NCBI GenBank assembly: GCA_004298015.1
Contig: SCSE01000020.1
Coordinates: 1-64,000 of the forward strand
DNA: 64,000 nt
Source: Rhodanobacter sp.
Lineage (GTDB): Bacteria > Pseudomonadota > Gammaproteobacteria > Xanthomonadales > Rhodanobacteraceae
Reading direction: 5' to 3'
Part shown: positions 19,993-29,906 of the stretch, in pieces
How positions within the stretch are numbered: position 1 is the stretch's first letter
Layout: every line of letters begins with the position of its first letter
The notes under the pieces: model-generated
What the model saw: only the letters and a program-made list of their open reading frames with translations
Told to the model about the DNA's origin: nothing
Database searches by the model: none
Program-made: the position numbers and the translations under genes

Positions 19993-21293
19993 GCATCCGC
20001 CAGCAGGGTGCCGAGTTGTTTGAGTAGATCCTCGCGCCGCGATTCCATCTGTTGTGAAACCTGCCCCGCGCCCTCGAGTCGGCCTTCGCTCAGCAAGTCG
20101 ACGAAGCTGCGGCTTTGTTCGCACAGCTGTTTGCCGGATTCGACCAAGGCGATACCGGCCGCGTGCTGCGGATAAAGTGCAACCAACCGGCTGATGACAC
20201 GATTGAGTACATGCGTGTCGAACCAGCGCCGATCCAGTGCGGTCGGCTCCAGCAGAGCCAGCTCCATGGCCTGTCGCAGGCTTGAGGCAGCCTCGCGCAG
20301 GGTGAGGCTGAGACTTGCCGGATCGCGACCGCTCTCGCTTTCCAGCCAGTCCAGGCCGAGGCGGTGTGCCAGCAGCGCAGCCCGACTGACTGCCTCCGCC
20401 TGACGGCGTGCCTCCGTGCTGCGGCGTTGCAATGTACCCAGCAGGGCCTGAGATCCAGAGGCGCGGATACGCTGCTGATCATGTTGTTGTCGCAGGTGGC
20501 CGATTTGTCCAGTTGCCGCGCTCAACGCTTCACTGCCCTCGCGCAGCGCGGTTCCAGCCTGATCGAGGCCGGCCTGCGAACGTTCCAACTGGCGCAGTCC
20601 ATGTTGCACGTCGCCATCCAGCTGTCGCGAAAAGTCTCCGATTGAACCGGTGACGGCTTCGATCTCGGCCGTACTCAAAGCGGTTTTCTCGGCCAGCTGT
20701 TTGACTTCATCGGCGACCACGGCAAAGCCTCGTCCCGCTTCGCCGGCCCGCGCCGCTTCGATCGCGGCATTCAGGGCTACCAGATTGGTCTGGTGGGCGA
20801 TTTCCTGTACCACCCCCGTGAGCTTGCGGATCTGGGCGACTTGTTCGGCGAGCTTGCTCTGGTTGCGATTCATCGCCGCCATCGCGTTCCGCAGCAGGCG
20901 CAGCTGACCATCCAGCTCGCCGATCCGGCCCTCGCCAGCGCTTTCCGCGCAGGCAGCCCGGGTCAGGCTGGTGGCGAGTTGTTCCAGCAACGTCGAGATC
21001 CCGGCGCTGCCATCCGTCAAATGATCGACGTTTCCCCGACTGTCGGTGGCCGCTTGCTGCAGTGCGGTTTGTTCTCGCATCAGCTTTTCTGCGGTACCCA
21101 GGACCAGGCTTTGCTGCTCCAGGGTTTGCAGGGCCACGGCGTTGGGTGGCCGGCTGGCCACACGGTTGAGCAATGGGGCGATGGTGCTGGCGGCACGCGG
21201 GTATTTGCGTCGAAGCGCGGCCACACCTGCGTCGTCACCGTCGACGGCAGTCTGCACGAGGGCAGTCAGATGCTGATTCCAGATCAAGCTCAT
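19989..21293 (-). CDS. Soluble methyl-accepting chemotaxis-type receptor
   Basis: 434 residues from ATG 21293. No membrane segment is visible. The MCP hairpin tip is intact: [25 protein letters not shown]...[17 protein letters not shown]. Flanks are helical, with a non-standard C-terminal ~110-residue helical region ([16 protein letters not shown]). I choose 21293 because a sigma-54 promoter match on this strand (21368-21382) lies inside the longer alternative frame (start 21416) and would place that start upstream of transcription. It is coupled to flgA by a 4-bp overlap. It probably feeds cytoplasmic signals to the CheA/CheW array; the ligand is unknown. Confidence 0.85.
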   Translation of the reverse strand: MSLIWNQHLTALVQTAVDGDDAGVAALRRKYPRAASTIAPLLNRVASRPPNAVALQTLEQQSLVLGTAEKLMREQTALQQAATDSRGNVDHLTDGSAGISTLLEQLATSLTRAACAESAGEGRIGELDGQLRLLRNAMAAMNRNQSKLAEQVAQIRKLTGVVQEIAHQTNLVALNAAIEAARAGEAGRGFAVVADEVKQLAEKTALSTAEIEAVTGSIGDFSRQLDGDVQHGLRQLERSQAGLDQAGTALREGSEALSAATGQIGHLRQQHDQQRIRASGSQALLGTLQRRSTEARRQAEAVSRAALLAHRLGLDWLESESGRDPASLSLTLREAASSLRQAMELALLEPTALDRRWFDTHVLNRVISRLVALYPQHAAGIALVESGKQLCEQSRSFVDLLSEGRLEGAGQVSQQMESRREDLLKQLGTLLADA

Positions 21294-21367
21294 GGGACGG
21301 ACGTCACCTTCGATGGTACGGGGTTGCTGAACCAGTGGATCGTCAGTATCCACGAAAACTTGAGCAA

Positions 21368-21382
21368 GCAATTCGCATGCCA
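21368..21382 (-). promoter_or_regulatory. Sigma-54 promoter of the chemoreceptor-flgA unit
   Basis: Minus-strand TGGCAT-GCGAA-TTGC followed by T. GG and GC are exactly 10 nt apart, close to TGGCAC-N5-TTGCW. The predicted transcript start lies about 65 bp upstream of ATG 21293. Confidence 0.75.
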
Positions 21383-21416
21383 CTGCCGGCGCTGCGTTCG
21401 CCATGGCCGCGGCCAC

Positions 21417-21443
21417 TCAAGCGTGCGCGGGGTCTGCCGATAC
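21417..21443 (+). promoter_or_regulatory. Sigma-28 promoter of cheV
   Basis: TCAAGCGT, an 11-nt spacer, then GCCGATAC (7/8 to the -10 GCCGATAA; -35 weaker at 5/8). It lies 50 bp upstream of the cheV ATG and back to back with the sigma-54 promoter on the other strand. Confidence 0.7.
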
Positions 21444-21492
21444 GCTGTGCACAGGACCTCTACGTGAGGTGTCGCATTTCGAAGGAATCCCG

Positions 21493-22434
21493 ATGGGCAG
21501 CGCGTTGCTGGAAAAAGTTGAATGGCACACCAGGCTGGCAGGGCACAATCGCGTGGCCATGCTGCTGTTTCGCCTCGGTGACAATCAACTTTTCGGTATC
21601 AACGTGTTCAAGGTCCGGGAGGTGCTCCGGCGAACTCCGCTGGAGCGGATGCCGGGCGCACACGAACTTCTGGCTGGAACCGGCGACTACCGGGGGCAAA
21701 CCATTCCGGTGATCGATCTTGGCGCCGCACTCGGCTATGCGCCGCTGCGCCAAGTGGAGTCTGCGCACATGATCGTCACGGAGTTCAGCCGTTCGGTCCA
21801 GGGTTTTCTGGTGGCAGAGCCGCAGCGCATCGTTCACTGCAGTGGTGAGTCGCTGGTGGCGCCGGCCGCTGCGCTGGGCTTCGGGCCCCGGGTCAACGCC
21901 GTGACGCGGGTTGACGGCGCGCTTGTTGCCATCGTCGATGTGGAGCATGTGCTGGCCCAGATCGATGCCGCGCCCGACGAGCTTTCGACGCGGCTGGTAC
22001 GTGATGCGGGTGACCGCACAACGGGTTTGCGTCGTGCGCTGGTGGCAGATGACTCGCTGATTGCGCGGCGACGCATCGTGAAGGTACTCCAGCAGATCGG
22101 AGTCGAGTGCGTGGTGGTCCAGGATGGTCGCGAAGCACTCGATCGCTTGCTGGAGCTGGCGGACGCACCGGAGGCGGAGCGCGTCAGTCTGTTGGTATCG
22201 GATATCGAGATGCCGCGCATGGATGGTTATGCACTGACCCGGGCCGTACGCGAAACACCCGCACTGAGGTCATTGAAGGTGTTGCTGCATAGTTCAATCA
22301 GCGGGATCTTCAACGAAGAGATGGTGAAAGAGGTCAATGCAGACAGTTTCGTGGCGAAATTCCAGCCCGATCTGCTGGCCAGGGCTGTGATGGACCTGCT
22401 GCCGGAGTCTGCGGCGGACGTCGAAAGAACGTAA
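21493..22434 (+). CDS. cheV: CheV: CheW-receiver fusion chemotaxis protein
   Basis: 313 residues from ATG 21493, preceded by GAAGGAA. The CheW domain spans ~10-165 (GDNQLFGINVFKVREVL, GDYRGQTIPVIDLG). The receiver spans ~180-310 with acidic residues ADD, phospho-acceptor Asp in LLVSDIEMPRMDG and a C-terminal Lys in FVAKFQPD. It couples receptors to CheA and can be phosphorylated to tune signalling. It sits immediately upstream of flgB, as in Pseudomonas and Xanthomonas. Confidence 0.95.
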   Translation: MGSALLEKVEWHTRLAGHNRVAMLLFRLGDNQLFGINVFKVREVLRRTPLERMPGAHELLAGTGDYRGQTIPVIDLGAALGYAPLRQVESAHMIVTEFSRSVQGFLVAEPQRIVHCSGESLVAPAAALGFGPRVNAVTRVDGALVAIVDVEHVLAQIDAAPDELSTRLVRDAGDRTTGLRRALVADDSLIARRRIVKVLQQIGVECVVVQDGREALDRLLELADAPEAERVSLLVSDIEMPRMDGYALTRAVRETPALRSLKVLLHSSISGIFNEEMVKEVNADSFVAKFQPDLLARAVMDLLPESAADVERT

Positions 22435-22547
22435 CCATCGAGTGCCGTCGGACGCAGCGCCAGAAATCCGTCGTGGTCGCTGACAGAGCGTGCGCCGGGT
22501 CAGCTGGCCATAGCGTCAGCCCAGCTCCGACGCGGCTTTGCGCGTCA

Positions 22548-22562
22548 TGGCATGCAATTTGC
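22548..22562 (+). promoter_or_regulatory. Sigma-54 promoter of the flgB operon
   Basis: TGGCAT-GCAAT-TTGC with GG/GC spaced 10 nt apart, 40 bp upstream of the flgB ATG. Confidence 0.8.
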
Positions 22563-22602
22563 CTCAAGCCCCATGCGGATTCCAACCGTGTGGAGCGACG
22601 CG

Positions 22603-22998
22603 ATGAGCCTGATTCCTGACAACCTGTTTGGCATACATACCCAGGCGCTGGAGCTTTGGCAGCGCCGTACCCAGGTGTTGGCAAACAATCTGGCGAATGT
22701 CGATACGCCGGGATACCTCGCTCGCGATGTTAATTTTCGCAAGGCGCTGGCGTCGGCGAATGACGGCTCGGGCAATCTTGCCCTGCAGACCGACGCGCCG
22801 AGTCAGATCGGCGACACGACGGCACCGGCGGCGGCACCGCTCGCCTATCGCGTCCCTGTCCAGCCAAGCATGGACGGCAATACCGTCGATGCACAGGTCG
22901 AACAGGCCGCATTTGCCGCCAATGGCGTGCACTACCAGGCCAGCCTGGCTTTCATTACCGCGCAGATCCACATGCTGCGTACCGCGATTACCGGGTGA
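22603..22998 (+). CDS. flgB: FlgB: proximal rod protein
   Basis: 131 residues from ATG 22603, preceded by GGAG. The axial-protein N-terminal motif is QVLANNLANVDTPGYLARDV, and the C-terminal helix is VHYQASLAFITAQIHMLRTAI. It forms part of the MS-ring-proximal rod in the periplasm. First gene of the flgBCDEFGHIJKL run, behind a sigma-54 promoter. An upstream in-frame ATG (22552) lies within the promoter and is rejected. Confidence 0.96.
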   Translation: MSLIPDNLFGIHTQALELWQRRTQVLANNLANVDTPGYLARDVNFRKALASANDGSGNLALQTDAPSQIGDTTAPAAAPLAYRVPVQPSMDGNTVDAQVEQAAFAANGVHYQASLAFITAQIHMLRTAITG

Positions 22999-23006
22999 GG
23001 TGAGGC

Positions 23007-23426
23007 ATGTCGCTCTTCAAGGTTTTCGATATCGCCGGCTCCGGCATGGCGGCCCAATCCCTCCGTCTCAACACGGTCGCCAGCAATCTGGCCAATGCCA
23101 ACAGTGTGGCCAGCTCCGCTCAGGGCGCGTATCGCGCTCGTGAACCGCTGTTTGCCGCCGTGCAGCAGAGCGTTTCCGGGCAGCAGAATTCGGGTGCGAC
23201 AGGGGTCAGGGTGATGGGACTGAGCGAGAGTCAGGCTCCCATACCCAGCCACTACGCGCCCAATAACCCGCTGGCCGACGCCAACGGCTACGTCTACGAC
23301 AGCAACGTCAATCCGGTCGACGAACTGGTCAACATGATTTCCGCCTCGCGCTCCTACCAGAGCAACGTCGAGGTGATGAACACCACCAAGCAGTTGCTGG
23401 TGAAAACCCTCGATCTCGGCAAGTGA
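23007..23426 (+). CDS. flgC: FlgC: proximal rod protein
   Basis: 139 residues. The N-terminal axial motif is SLRLNTVASNLANANSVA. The C-terminal signature is NVNPVDELVNMISASRSYQ. Length is standard for FlgC. It begins 8 bp after flgB with a GAGG ribosome binding site in the gap. Confidence 0.96.
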   Translation: MSLFKVFDIAGSGMAAQSLRLNTVASNLANANSVASSAQGAYRAREPLFAAVQQSVSGQQNSGATGVRVMGLSESQAPIPSHYAPNNPLADANGYVYDSNVNPVDELVNMISASRSYQSNVEVMNTTKQLLVKTLDLGK

Positions 23427-23442
23427 CCGAACGGAGCGAACG

Positions 23443-24114
23443 ATGACAACCATCAATACCGCCAATGCCGCCGCCATTGCCCCTGCGGTCAGCACCGCGG
23501 CCAGCACGGCCGCGATGGGGGGCGGCATGACCCAGGCCGACTTCCTCAAGCTGATGACCACCCAGTTGCAGGCGCAGGATCCGACCAAGCCGATGGACAA
23601 CTCGCAGTTCATTTCGCAGATGGCTCAGTTCAGCCAGCTGTCGGCTACCCAGAATCTGCTCACGTCGGTCGATGGACTGAGCAGCAACCTGGGCAGCTCG
23701 TTGCAGACCTCACAGGTGCTCGGCTCGACCAACCTGATCAATCGCCAGGTGTTGGTACCGGCCTCGGCCATCGATTACAGCGGCAGCAGCGTTACCGGTG
23801 CAATCAATGTCGGCAGCGCAAGCAACGCCGAGGTAAACATTCTGGATGCGCAGGGAAACACGGTGCGCAGCATCAGCGTCGGGAGCCAGAGCGGCAGTAT
23901 GGCCCCGTTCACCTGGGACGGCACCGACAACAACGGCAACAAGGTCGCCAACGGCACCTACAGCATTGCCGCGAGCAGCAACGGCAGTGTCCTCAGTAGT
24001 TACGTGGCCGGCACGGTGACAGCCGCCGGCTACGGCGGCAGCAAGGTAGGCACCTATCTGCAGGTGTCGGGTGTGGGCGGCGTTCCGCTCAGCCAGGTGG
24101 CGCAGATTCTCTGA
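23443..24114 (+). CDS. flgD: FlgD: hook-cap scaffold
   Basis: 223 residues. The N-terminal conserved block is MTQADFLKLMTTQLQAQDPT and NSQFISQMAQFSQL. A FLGD-type Ig domain follows (VNILDAQGNTVRSI, FTWDGTDNNGNKV), with a TUDOR-like C-terminus. It caps the growing hook during FlgE polymerisation and is exported by the flagellar type III system. Confidence 0.96.
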   Translation: MTTINTANAAAIAPAVSTAASTAAMGGGMTQADFLKLMTTQLQAQDPTKPMDNSQFISQMAQFSQLSATQNLLTSVDGLSSNLGSSLQTSQVLGSTNLINRQVLVPASAIDYSGSSVTGAINVGSASNAEVNILDAQGNTVRSISVGSQSGSMAPFTWDGTDNNGNKVANGTYSIAASSNGSVLSSYVAGTVTAAGYGGSKVGTYLQVSGVGGVPLSQVAQIL

Positions 24115-24151
24115 CGAACGCAACACCCACTCCTGATTCGAGGAACACATC

Positions 24152-25369
24152 ATGGCTTTGAACACGGCACTCAGCGGGATCAATGCGGCCCAGTCCGATC
24201 TGAACGTCATTTCCAACAACATTTCCAATGCCAACACCACCGGCTTCAAGGGGTCGCGGGCGGAATTCGCCGAGATCTATGCGGTGACCGGGATCAACCT
24301 CAACTCCACCGCGACCGGCAGCGGTACACGCCTGGTCGATGTCGCCCAGCAGTTCGCCCAGGGTGATATCCAGACTACCAACAGCAGCCTCGATCTCGCG
24401 ATCAGCGGCAATGGCATGTTTACCCTCGGTGACGGCAAGGGCGTCAGCTACACGCGTGCCGGCAACTTCCAGACCGATGCCAGCAACTTCGTGGTCACGC
24501 CGAGTGGGGCCAAGTTGCAGGTCTATCCCCCCAATGGGATTGGCGGTTTCGACACCAGTACCTTGTCTCCCCTGCAGTTGGTGACGGCGCAGAGCCAGGC
24601 CACCCCGACCAGCCTGGTCACCATGACCTCGAACCTCCCGGCCGGAGCGAGCGTGCCGGTCAACGCCTTCAGCCCCACCGATGCGACCAGCTACAACGCG
24701 GCCACACCGGTCACTGTCTACGATTCGCTGGGTGGCACGCACCAGGGCACGGTGTACTACGTCAAGACGGCTACCAACGCGTGGAATGCCAGCTTGTACG
24801 TCGATGGCGCCAGCGCCGGTACCCAGTCGATGAGTTTCAACACCACCGGCAAGCTGACCTCGCCCGCCGGCGGCAATCTGGTATTCAATCCGGTTCCGCT
24901 GGGTAACGGTTCCAATCCGCTTTCGCTCACCGTCAACGTGAACAACACCACCCAGTTCGGTACCAGTTACTCCGCCGGCGCAATCACCCAGAACGGGTTT
25001 GCAGCGGGAACGTTCTCGTCGATCGATATCGACAGCAAGGGGGTGGTGACCGCACATTACTCGAACAACCAGAGTAGCCAGGTCGGCCAGATCGCACTGG
25101 CGAATTTCGCCAACCTGCAAGGGCTGAACCAGCTCGGCAACAACAACTGGACGGCAAGCGGCAATTCGGGATCGGCCGTGATGGGCTCGGCCGGGGGTGG
25201 CCAGTTCGGAAGTGTCCAGTCCGGCGCGCTGGAAAGTTCCAATACCTCCGATACCACGGCGCAACTCGTCGACATGATCAAGGCGCAGCGCAATTATCAG
25301 GCCAACGCCCAGGTGCTGGGTACGGACAATACGTTGGCTTCTTCGTTGTTCGCCGCAGTCTCCAGGTAA
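24152..25369 (+). CDS. flgE: FlgE: hook protein
   Basis: 405 residues. The N-terminal motif is [19 protein letters not shown] and the C-terminal motif DTTAQLVDMIKAQRNYQANA. The Ser/Thr/Asn-rich middle (~150-330) is the hook D1/D2 region. It starts after a GAGGAA site 37 bp beyond flgD. It forms the extracellular universal joint of the flagellum. Confidence 0.97.
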   Translation: MALNTALSGINAAQSDLNVISNNISNANTTGFKGSRAEFAEIYAVTGINLNSTATGSGTRLVDVAQQFAQGDIQTTNSSLDLAISGNGMFTLGDGKGVSYTRAGNFQTDASNFVVTPSGAKLQVYPPNGIGGFDTSTLSPLQLVTAQSQATPTSLVTMTSNLPAGASVPVNAFSPTDATSYNAATPVTVYDSLGGTHQGTVYYVKTATNAWNASLYVDGASAGTQSMSFNTTGKLTSPAGGNLVFNPVPLGNGSNPLSLTVNVNNTTQFGTSYSAGAITQNGFAAGTFSSIDIDSKGVVTAHYSNNQSSQVGQIALANFANLQGLNQLGNNNWTASGNSGSAVMGSAGGGQFGSVQSGALESSNTSDTTAQLVDMIKAQRNYQANAQVLGTDNTLASSLFAAVSR

Positions 25370-25378
25370 TCGGCAGCG

Positions 25379-26119
25379 ATGGACCATTCTCTCTATGTGG
25401 CGATGACCGGCGCGACGCAGATCCTGCGTGCGCAGGACGCGGTCAGCAACAACCTCGCCAATGCCAGTACGGTGGGCTTCAAGAGCGAACTTACGGCGTT
25501 CCAGAGCCTGCCGGTACTCGGCACTGGCCTGGCCACCCGAATCAACGTGGTGGCGCAGGGCAAGGGGCAGGACATGTCACAGGGCGCCTCGGTAAGTACC
25601 GGTCGCTCGCTGGATGTGGCGGTCAGTGGCCCTGGCTGGATCGCGGTGCAGGCACCTGACGGTTCGGAGGCGTATACCCGCGCCGGCAATCTCAAGCTGA
25701 CATCCAGCGGACAGTTGACCGATGCGGCGGGCAATCCGGTGATGGGCGCCTCCGGTCCTATCAGCGTGCCCGACAGCACGAAGATTCGCATCGGCGAGGA
25801 CGGCACGATTTCCACCGTACCGGCGGGTTCCGGACCGAACACCGTGACCGCGATCGGCCGGATCAAACTGGTCGATCCCGACCCGGCCCAACTGGTCCAG
25901 GGGACGGACAGCCTGATGCACATGGCCGATGGCGGCACGGCGCCGGTTGACGATGCGGTGCATGTCATTTCCGGGGCGCTGGAAAGCAGCAACGTCAACC
26001 CGTCGGCGGAACTGGTAAGGATGATCGCGCTGTCCCGGCAGTTCGACATGCAGCTCAAATCGATCAAGACCGCGGAGAACGATGCCGATTCCGCCAACAA
26101 GCTACTGCAGTCGAACTGA
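25379..26119 (+). CDS. flgF: FlgF: proximal rod protein
   Basis: 246 residues. The N-terminal motif is AQDAVSNNLANASTVGFK. The body has SLDVAVSGPGWIAVQAPDGS and AYTRAGNLKL, and the C-terminal motif is NPSAELVRMIALSRQFD. Length and order (E-F-G) identify FlgF rather than FlgG. It is part of the rod in the periplasm. Confidence 0.96.
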   Translation: MDHSLYVAMTGATQILRAQDAVSNNLANASTVGFKSELTAFQSLPVLGTGLATRINVVAQGKGQDMSQGASVSTGRSLDVAVSGPGWIAVQAPDGSEAYTRAGNLKLTSSGQLTDAAGNPVMGASGPISVPDSTKIRIGEDGTISTVPAGSGPNTVTAIGRIKLVDPDPAQLVQGTDSLMHMADGGTAPVDDAVHVISGALESSNVNPSAELVRMIALSRQFDMQLKSIKTAENDADSANKLLQSN

Positions 26120-26151
26120 TGAACGGCTGCGCCAACCAGCAGGAGTGACTC

Positions 26152-26937
26152 ATGCTTTCCGCACTATGGATCGCCAAGACCGGTCTCGATGCGCAACAGA
26201 CGCGCATGGATGTGATCGCCAACAACCTGGCCAACGCCAATACCACCGGTTTCAAGAGTTCGCGTGCGTCATTTCAAGATCTGGTCTACCAGAACAAGGG
26301 GCAGCCGGGTGGTCAGACCACCGAGCAGACCCTGTCGCCATCAGGCCTGATGTTGGGCACCGGTGTGCGCGTGGTCGGTACCGAAAAACTGTTCACCCAG
26401 GGAAATATCTCGCAGACCGGCAATTCGCTGGACGTGGCGATCCAGGGCCGCGGGTTCCTGCAGGTCAGCATGCCTGACGGAAGCATTGCCTACACCCGCG
26501 ACGGTTCGCTGCATACCGACGCCAATGGTCAGCTGGTTACCGCCGACGGCTTTGCGATCTCACCGGCCATTACGCTACCGAGCAACGTGCAGAGCATTAC
26601 CATCGGCAGTGACGGCACGGTCAGTGCCACCGTGCCGGGCCAGGCTGCCGCCCAGCAGATAGGGACGTTGCAGCTGGCCGATTTCATCAACCCTTCCGGG
26701 CTGCAGCCACAGGGCAACAACCTCTACGTGGAGACGGCCTCCAGTGGTTCTCCGCAAAGCGGTCAGCCGGGCCTGAGCGGCATGGGCACGCTGCTCCAGG
26801 GTTCGCTGGAAAGCTCCAATGTCAACGTGGTGGAGCAGATGGTGAACATGATCGAGACCCAGCGCACCTACGAAATGAACTCCAAGGCGATCAGCAGCAC
26901 ATCGCAGATGCTGCAGAACCTCACGACCAACATGTGA
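26152..26937 (+). CDS. flgG: FlgG: distal rod protein
   Basis: 261 residues, the canonical FlgG length. Motifs are [48 protein letters not shown] and the C-terminal [20 protein letters not shown]. It forms the distal rod crossing the P and L rings. It is preceded by CAGGAG at an ideal distance from the ATG. Confidence 0.97.
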   Translation: MLSALWIAKTGLDAQQTRMDVIANNLANANTTGFKSSRASFQDLVYQNKGQPGGQTTEQTLSPSGLMLGTGVRVVGTEKLFTQGNISQTGNSLDVAIQGRGFLQVSMPDGSIAYTRDGSLHTDANGQLVTADGFAISPAITLPSNVQSITIGSDGTVSATVPGQAAAQQIGTLQLADFINPSGLQPQGNNLYVETASSGSPQSGQPGLSGMGTLLQGSLESSNVNVVEQMVNMIETQRTYEMNSKAISSTSQMLQNLTTNM

Positions 26938-27629
26938 GCGCACCCATGGCCTCCGGAAAATCCATCCTGCATTCATTCGCTGCCATCGGCCTGCTGCTGC
27001 TGGCAGGCTGCGCGCCGCGCATGGTACGCGATGATTCGCAATGGGCGGCGACCGCACCGGTCCAGCCGGTACAGCCGGCGCCTGCCGATGGCGCGATCTA
27101 TCACGATGCGCAGAGCATGGAGCTGTTCACCGACCCGCGTGCGCATCGTGTGGGCGACATTCTTACCGTGGTGCTGCAGGAAAGCACTCAGGCCAGCAAG
27201 AAGGCGACCACCAGCACCAGCAAGAACGACAGCGTGGCGTTGTCCGCACCGACGATCCTGGGTCAGCCGGTCACGCTGCGTGGGCGGGGGCTCAGTACCT
27301 CCTTGAGCGGCAAGAATGCCTTCGACGGCAGCGGCTCCAGCACCCAGAGCAACCAGCTTTCCGGCCAGATCACGGTCACCGTGGCGCGACGGTTGTCCAA
27401 CGGCAATCTCGTCGTTCGCGGCGAAAAATGGCTGACCATCAACCAGGGCCAGGAACTGGTGCGCATTTCCGGCATCGTGCGTCCGCAGGACATCACCCCC
27501 AACAACACGATCAGCTCCACCCGCGTGGCTAATGCCAACATTGCCTATACCGGCCGCGGCTCGCTGGCCGACGCCAATACCCAGGGTTGGCTGGCCCGCT
27601 TCTTCAATTCCAAGTGGATGCCCTTCTGA
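26934..27629 (+). CDS. flgH: FlgH: L-ring lipoprotein
   Basis: 231 residues counting from GTG 26934, which overlaps the flgG stop (GTGA). ATG 26946 is an alternative four codons in. The lipobox is LLLLAGC. The conserved body has [60 protein letters not shown] and [15 protein letters not shown]. It forms the outer-membrane L ring. Confidence 0.96.
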   Translation: MSAPMASGKSILHSFAAIGLLLLAGCAPRMVRDDSQWAATAPVQPVQPAPADGAIYHDAQSMELFTDPRAHRVGDILTVVLQESTQASKKATTSTSKNDSVALSAPTILGQPVTLRGRGLSTSLSGKNAFDGSGSSTQSNQLSGQITVTVARRLSNGNLVVRGEKWLTINQGQELVRISGIVRPQDITPNNTISSTRVANANIAYTGRGSLADANTQGWLARFFNSKWMPF

Positions 27630-28912
27630 TGAACACGCCACGCAGGGCTCGTCCGTGCCGCGCTGCCGCGGATGTGCCGACGAAAGCGGCTTCGGCCACG
27701 GCGGACAGCCATCTGGCCCAAGTAGTGCGTGGCGGCCACTCGGGAAAACGCGCGCCGGCAGCGCTCGATAGTGCCGTCATTTCAATCTTGCTGCGGCGTG
27801 GGCGTGTCATCGCGTCGATGCTGTTGCTGTGCATGGCCGCGTTGCTGATGGTGCCGCAGACGGCATATGCCGACCGCATCCAGGACCTGACGCAGGTGGC
27901 AGGGGTACGCAGCAATCAGCTCATCGGTTACGGCCTGGTGGTCGGTCTGGACGGGAGCGGCGACCAGACCACGCAGGCGCCGTTCACCACGCAGAGTCTG
28001 GAAAACATGTTGCAGCAGTTTGGCATCACTGTGCCGGCCAATGCGCGCCCGCAGCTGAAGAATGCGGCGGCGGTGGTCATTACCGCCAGCCTGCCGCCGT
28101 TCACCAAGCCCGGGCAGACCATCGACGTTACCGTGTCCTCCATAGGCAATGCCAAGAGTCTGCGCGGCGGTGAGCTGCTGATGTCACCCTTGCGTGGTGC
28201 CGATGGCAACGTCTACGCGATCGCCCAGGGCAGCGTGGTGGTGGGTGGCGCCAGCGCCCGGGGCAAGAGCGGCTCCAGCGTGCAGGTCAATATCACCTCC
28301 AGCGGTCGCATTCCCAATGGCGCCACGGTCGAGCGCACCGTCGCCTCGTCATTCGGCAAGGGCGGCAATCTGATGTTGAATCTGAACACACCCGACTTCA
28401 CCACCGCCGCCCGCATCGCCAATGCGGTGAACAAGGCCTATGGCGCCGGTACCGCACAGGCGGTGGACGGTGGTTCGGTCGAGGTGCGCGCGCCGGCCGA
28501 TCCCTCGCAGGAGGTCGCCTGGCTGGGGGCGATCCAGGGTCTGGAAGTGACACCCGGTACAGCGCCGGCGCGGGTGGTGGTCAATTCGCGCACGGGAACG
28601 GTGGTGATCGGTTCAGATGTCCGTGTCAGCGCCGCCGCGGTAGCGCATGGCTCGATCCAGGTGACGATCAGCGAGCAGCCGCTGGTCAGCCAGCCGGCGC
28701 CATTCAGCAAGGGTCAGACGGCAGTGGTTCCCAGCAGCAACGTGCAGATCAGCGAAAACGGCGCGCATATGTTCAAGTTCGGTCCCGGGGTAAGCCTGGA
28801 CACGATCGTGCGTGCGGTAAACCAGGTGGGTGCCTCGCCGAGCGATCTGATATCGATCCTGCAAGCGTTGAAGCAGGCCGGTGCACTGCATGCGCAACTG
28901 GTGGTGATTTGA
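27629..28912 (+). CDS. flgI: FlgI: P-ring protein, with an odd N-terminal extension
   Basis: The conserved FlgI body begins [20 protein letters not shown] and ends in [21 protein letters not shown]. From ATG 27629, which overlaps the flgH stop (TGATG), the product is 427 residues. That places ~63 residues of Arg/Ala-rich sequence before the signal peptide ([18 protein letters not shown]), and FlgI is normally ~365. ATG 27818 gives 364 residues with a poor n-region. TTG 27788 gives a better signal peptide with two Arg. Neither has a strong Shine-Dalgarno. The body is certain; the start is not. Confidence 0.9.
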   Translation: MNTPRRARPCRAAADVPTKAASATADSHLAQVVRGGHSGKRAPAALDSAVISILLRRGRVIASMLLLCMAALLMVPQTAYADRIQDLTQVAGVRSNQLIGYGLVVGLDGSGDQTTQAPFTTQSLENMLQQFGITVPANARPQLKNAAAVVITASLPPFTKPGQTIDVTVSSIGNAKSLRGGELLMSPLRGADGNVYAIAQGSVVVGGASARGKSGSSVQVNITSSGRIPNGATVERTVASSFGKGGNLMLNLNTPDFTTAARIANAVNKAYGAGTAQAVDGGSVEVRAPADPSQEVAWLGAIQGLEVTPGTAPARVVVNSRTGTVVIGSDVRVSAAAVAHGSIQVTISEQPLVSQPAPFSKGQTAVVPSSNVQISENGAHMFKFGPGVSLDTIVRAVNQVGASPSDLISILQALKQAGALHAQLVVI

Positions 28913-29889
28913 TGGCTTCCGGCGTCGACTTCGCAGCTCAAAGCGTCAACACCTGGACCGACTTGTCCGGGTTCGCCGCGCTGCGTCAAAAGGCGCAAAC
29001 CGACAGCAAGGCCGCGTTGCCGGTCGTGGCCAAGCAATTCGAGTCGATCTTCACGGAAATGATGCTCAAGTCGATGCGCGCCGCGAGCTATGGCAATCCG
29101 CTGTTCGACAGTCAGGGCGGCAAAGCCTGGCAGGGTCTGTTCGACCAGCAGCTGTCAGTCAGCCTGTCCCAGCAAGGCCGCGGGCTGGGTATTGCCGAGA
29201 TGCTGGTGCGCCAGCTTGGCGGCAAGCACTCCGGCGCCGCTCAGCCTTCCGGCCACGCCGTCGTCGGCGCTGCCAACGATGCCCCAGCCCCGGGCCAGGT
29301 CGATGATTGGAAGAAGCGGCTGGATTCGGTGGTGGCTGTGGCCAGCTCCGCTGGCAAGGTGGTATCCAAACTGCTGCCGGGCGATCCGCAGGCGTTCGTC
29401 GCCACCTTCGCGCCGTATGCCTATCAGGTGGCCCGCAAGCTGGGGGTGTCGATGCGTGCGGTGCTGGCCCAGGCGGCGTTGGAAACCCACTGGGGCAGAC
29501 ACATGCCCGCTCATCCCGATGGCAGCAGCAGCAACAACCTGTTTGGCATCAAGGCCGGTTCCAGCTGGGCTGGCACGCGCGTCAATGTACCGACGCTGGA
29601 GTTCGAGGGTGGCGTGCCGGTGAGGCGACAGGCGCAGTTTCGCGCCTACCCGTCGCCGGCCGCATCGTTCGCGAACTACGCCGAGCTGGTAGGCAGCAAT
29701 CCCCGTTATGCAGGCGCCCTGGGCAAGGGTGACGATGTACTCGGGTTCGCCCGTGGACTGGTCGAGGGCGGTTATGCCACCGACCCGAATTACGCCACGA
29801 AAGTGGCCGCCGTGGCCAACAGTCCGGTGATGCGCAAGGCGCTGGCTGCCCTCAAGAACGCCGTCAATTTGCCGACATCTGTGGAATGA
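28912..29889 (+). CDS. flgJ: FlgJ: rod cap and peptidoglycan hydrolase
   Basis: 325 residues. The N-terminal rod-binding domain (~25-110) has VAKQFESIFTEMMLKSMRAA and GLGIAEMLVRQLG. The C-terminal glucosaminidase domain (~155-310) has MRAVLAQAALETHWGRHM with the catalytic Glu, and SNNLFGIKAGSSW. It bores through peptidoglycan to let the rod grow. The start overlaps the flgI stop (TGATG). Both domains are intact, the dual-domain gammaproteobacterial type. Confidence 0.97.
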   Translation: MASGVDFAAQSVNTWTDLSGFAALRQKAQTDSKAALPVVAKQFESIFTEMMLKSMRAASYGNPLFDSQGGKAWQGLFDQQLSVSLSQQGRGLGIAEMLVRQLGGKHSGAAQPSGHAVVGAANDAPAPGQVDDWKKRLDSVVAVASSAGKVVSKLLPGDPQAFVATFAPYAYQVARKLGVSMRAVLAQAALETHWGRHMPAHPDGSSSNNLFGIKAGSSWAGTRVNVPTLEFEGGVPVRRQAQFRAYPSPAASFANYAELVGSNPRYAGALGKGDDVLGFARGLVEGGYATDPNYATKVAAVANSPVMRKALAALKNAVNLPTSVE

Positions 29890-29906
29890 AGGCACAGGAG
29901 TGATTC

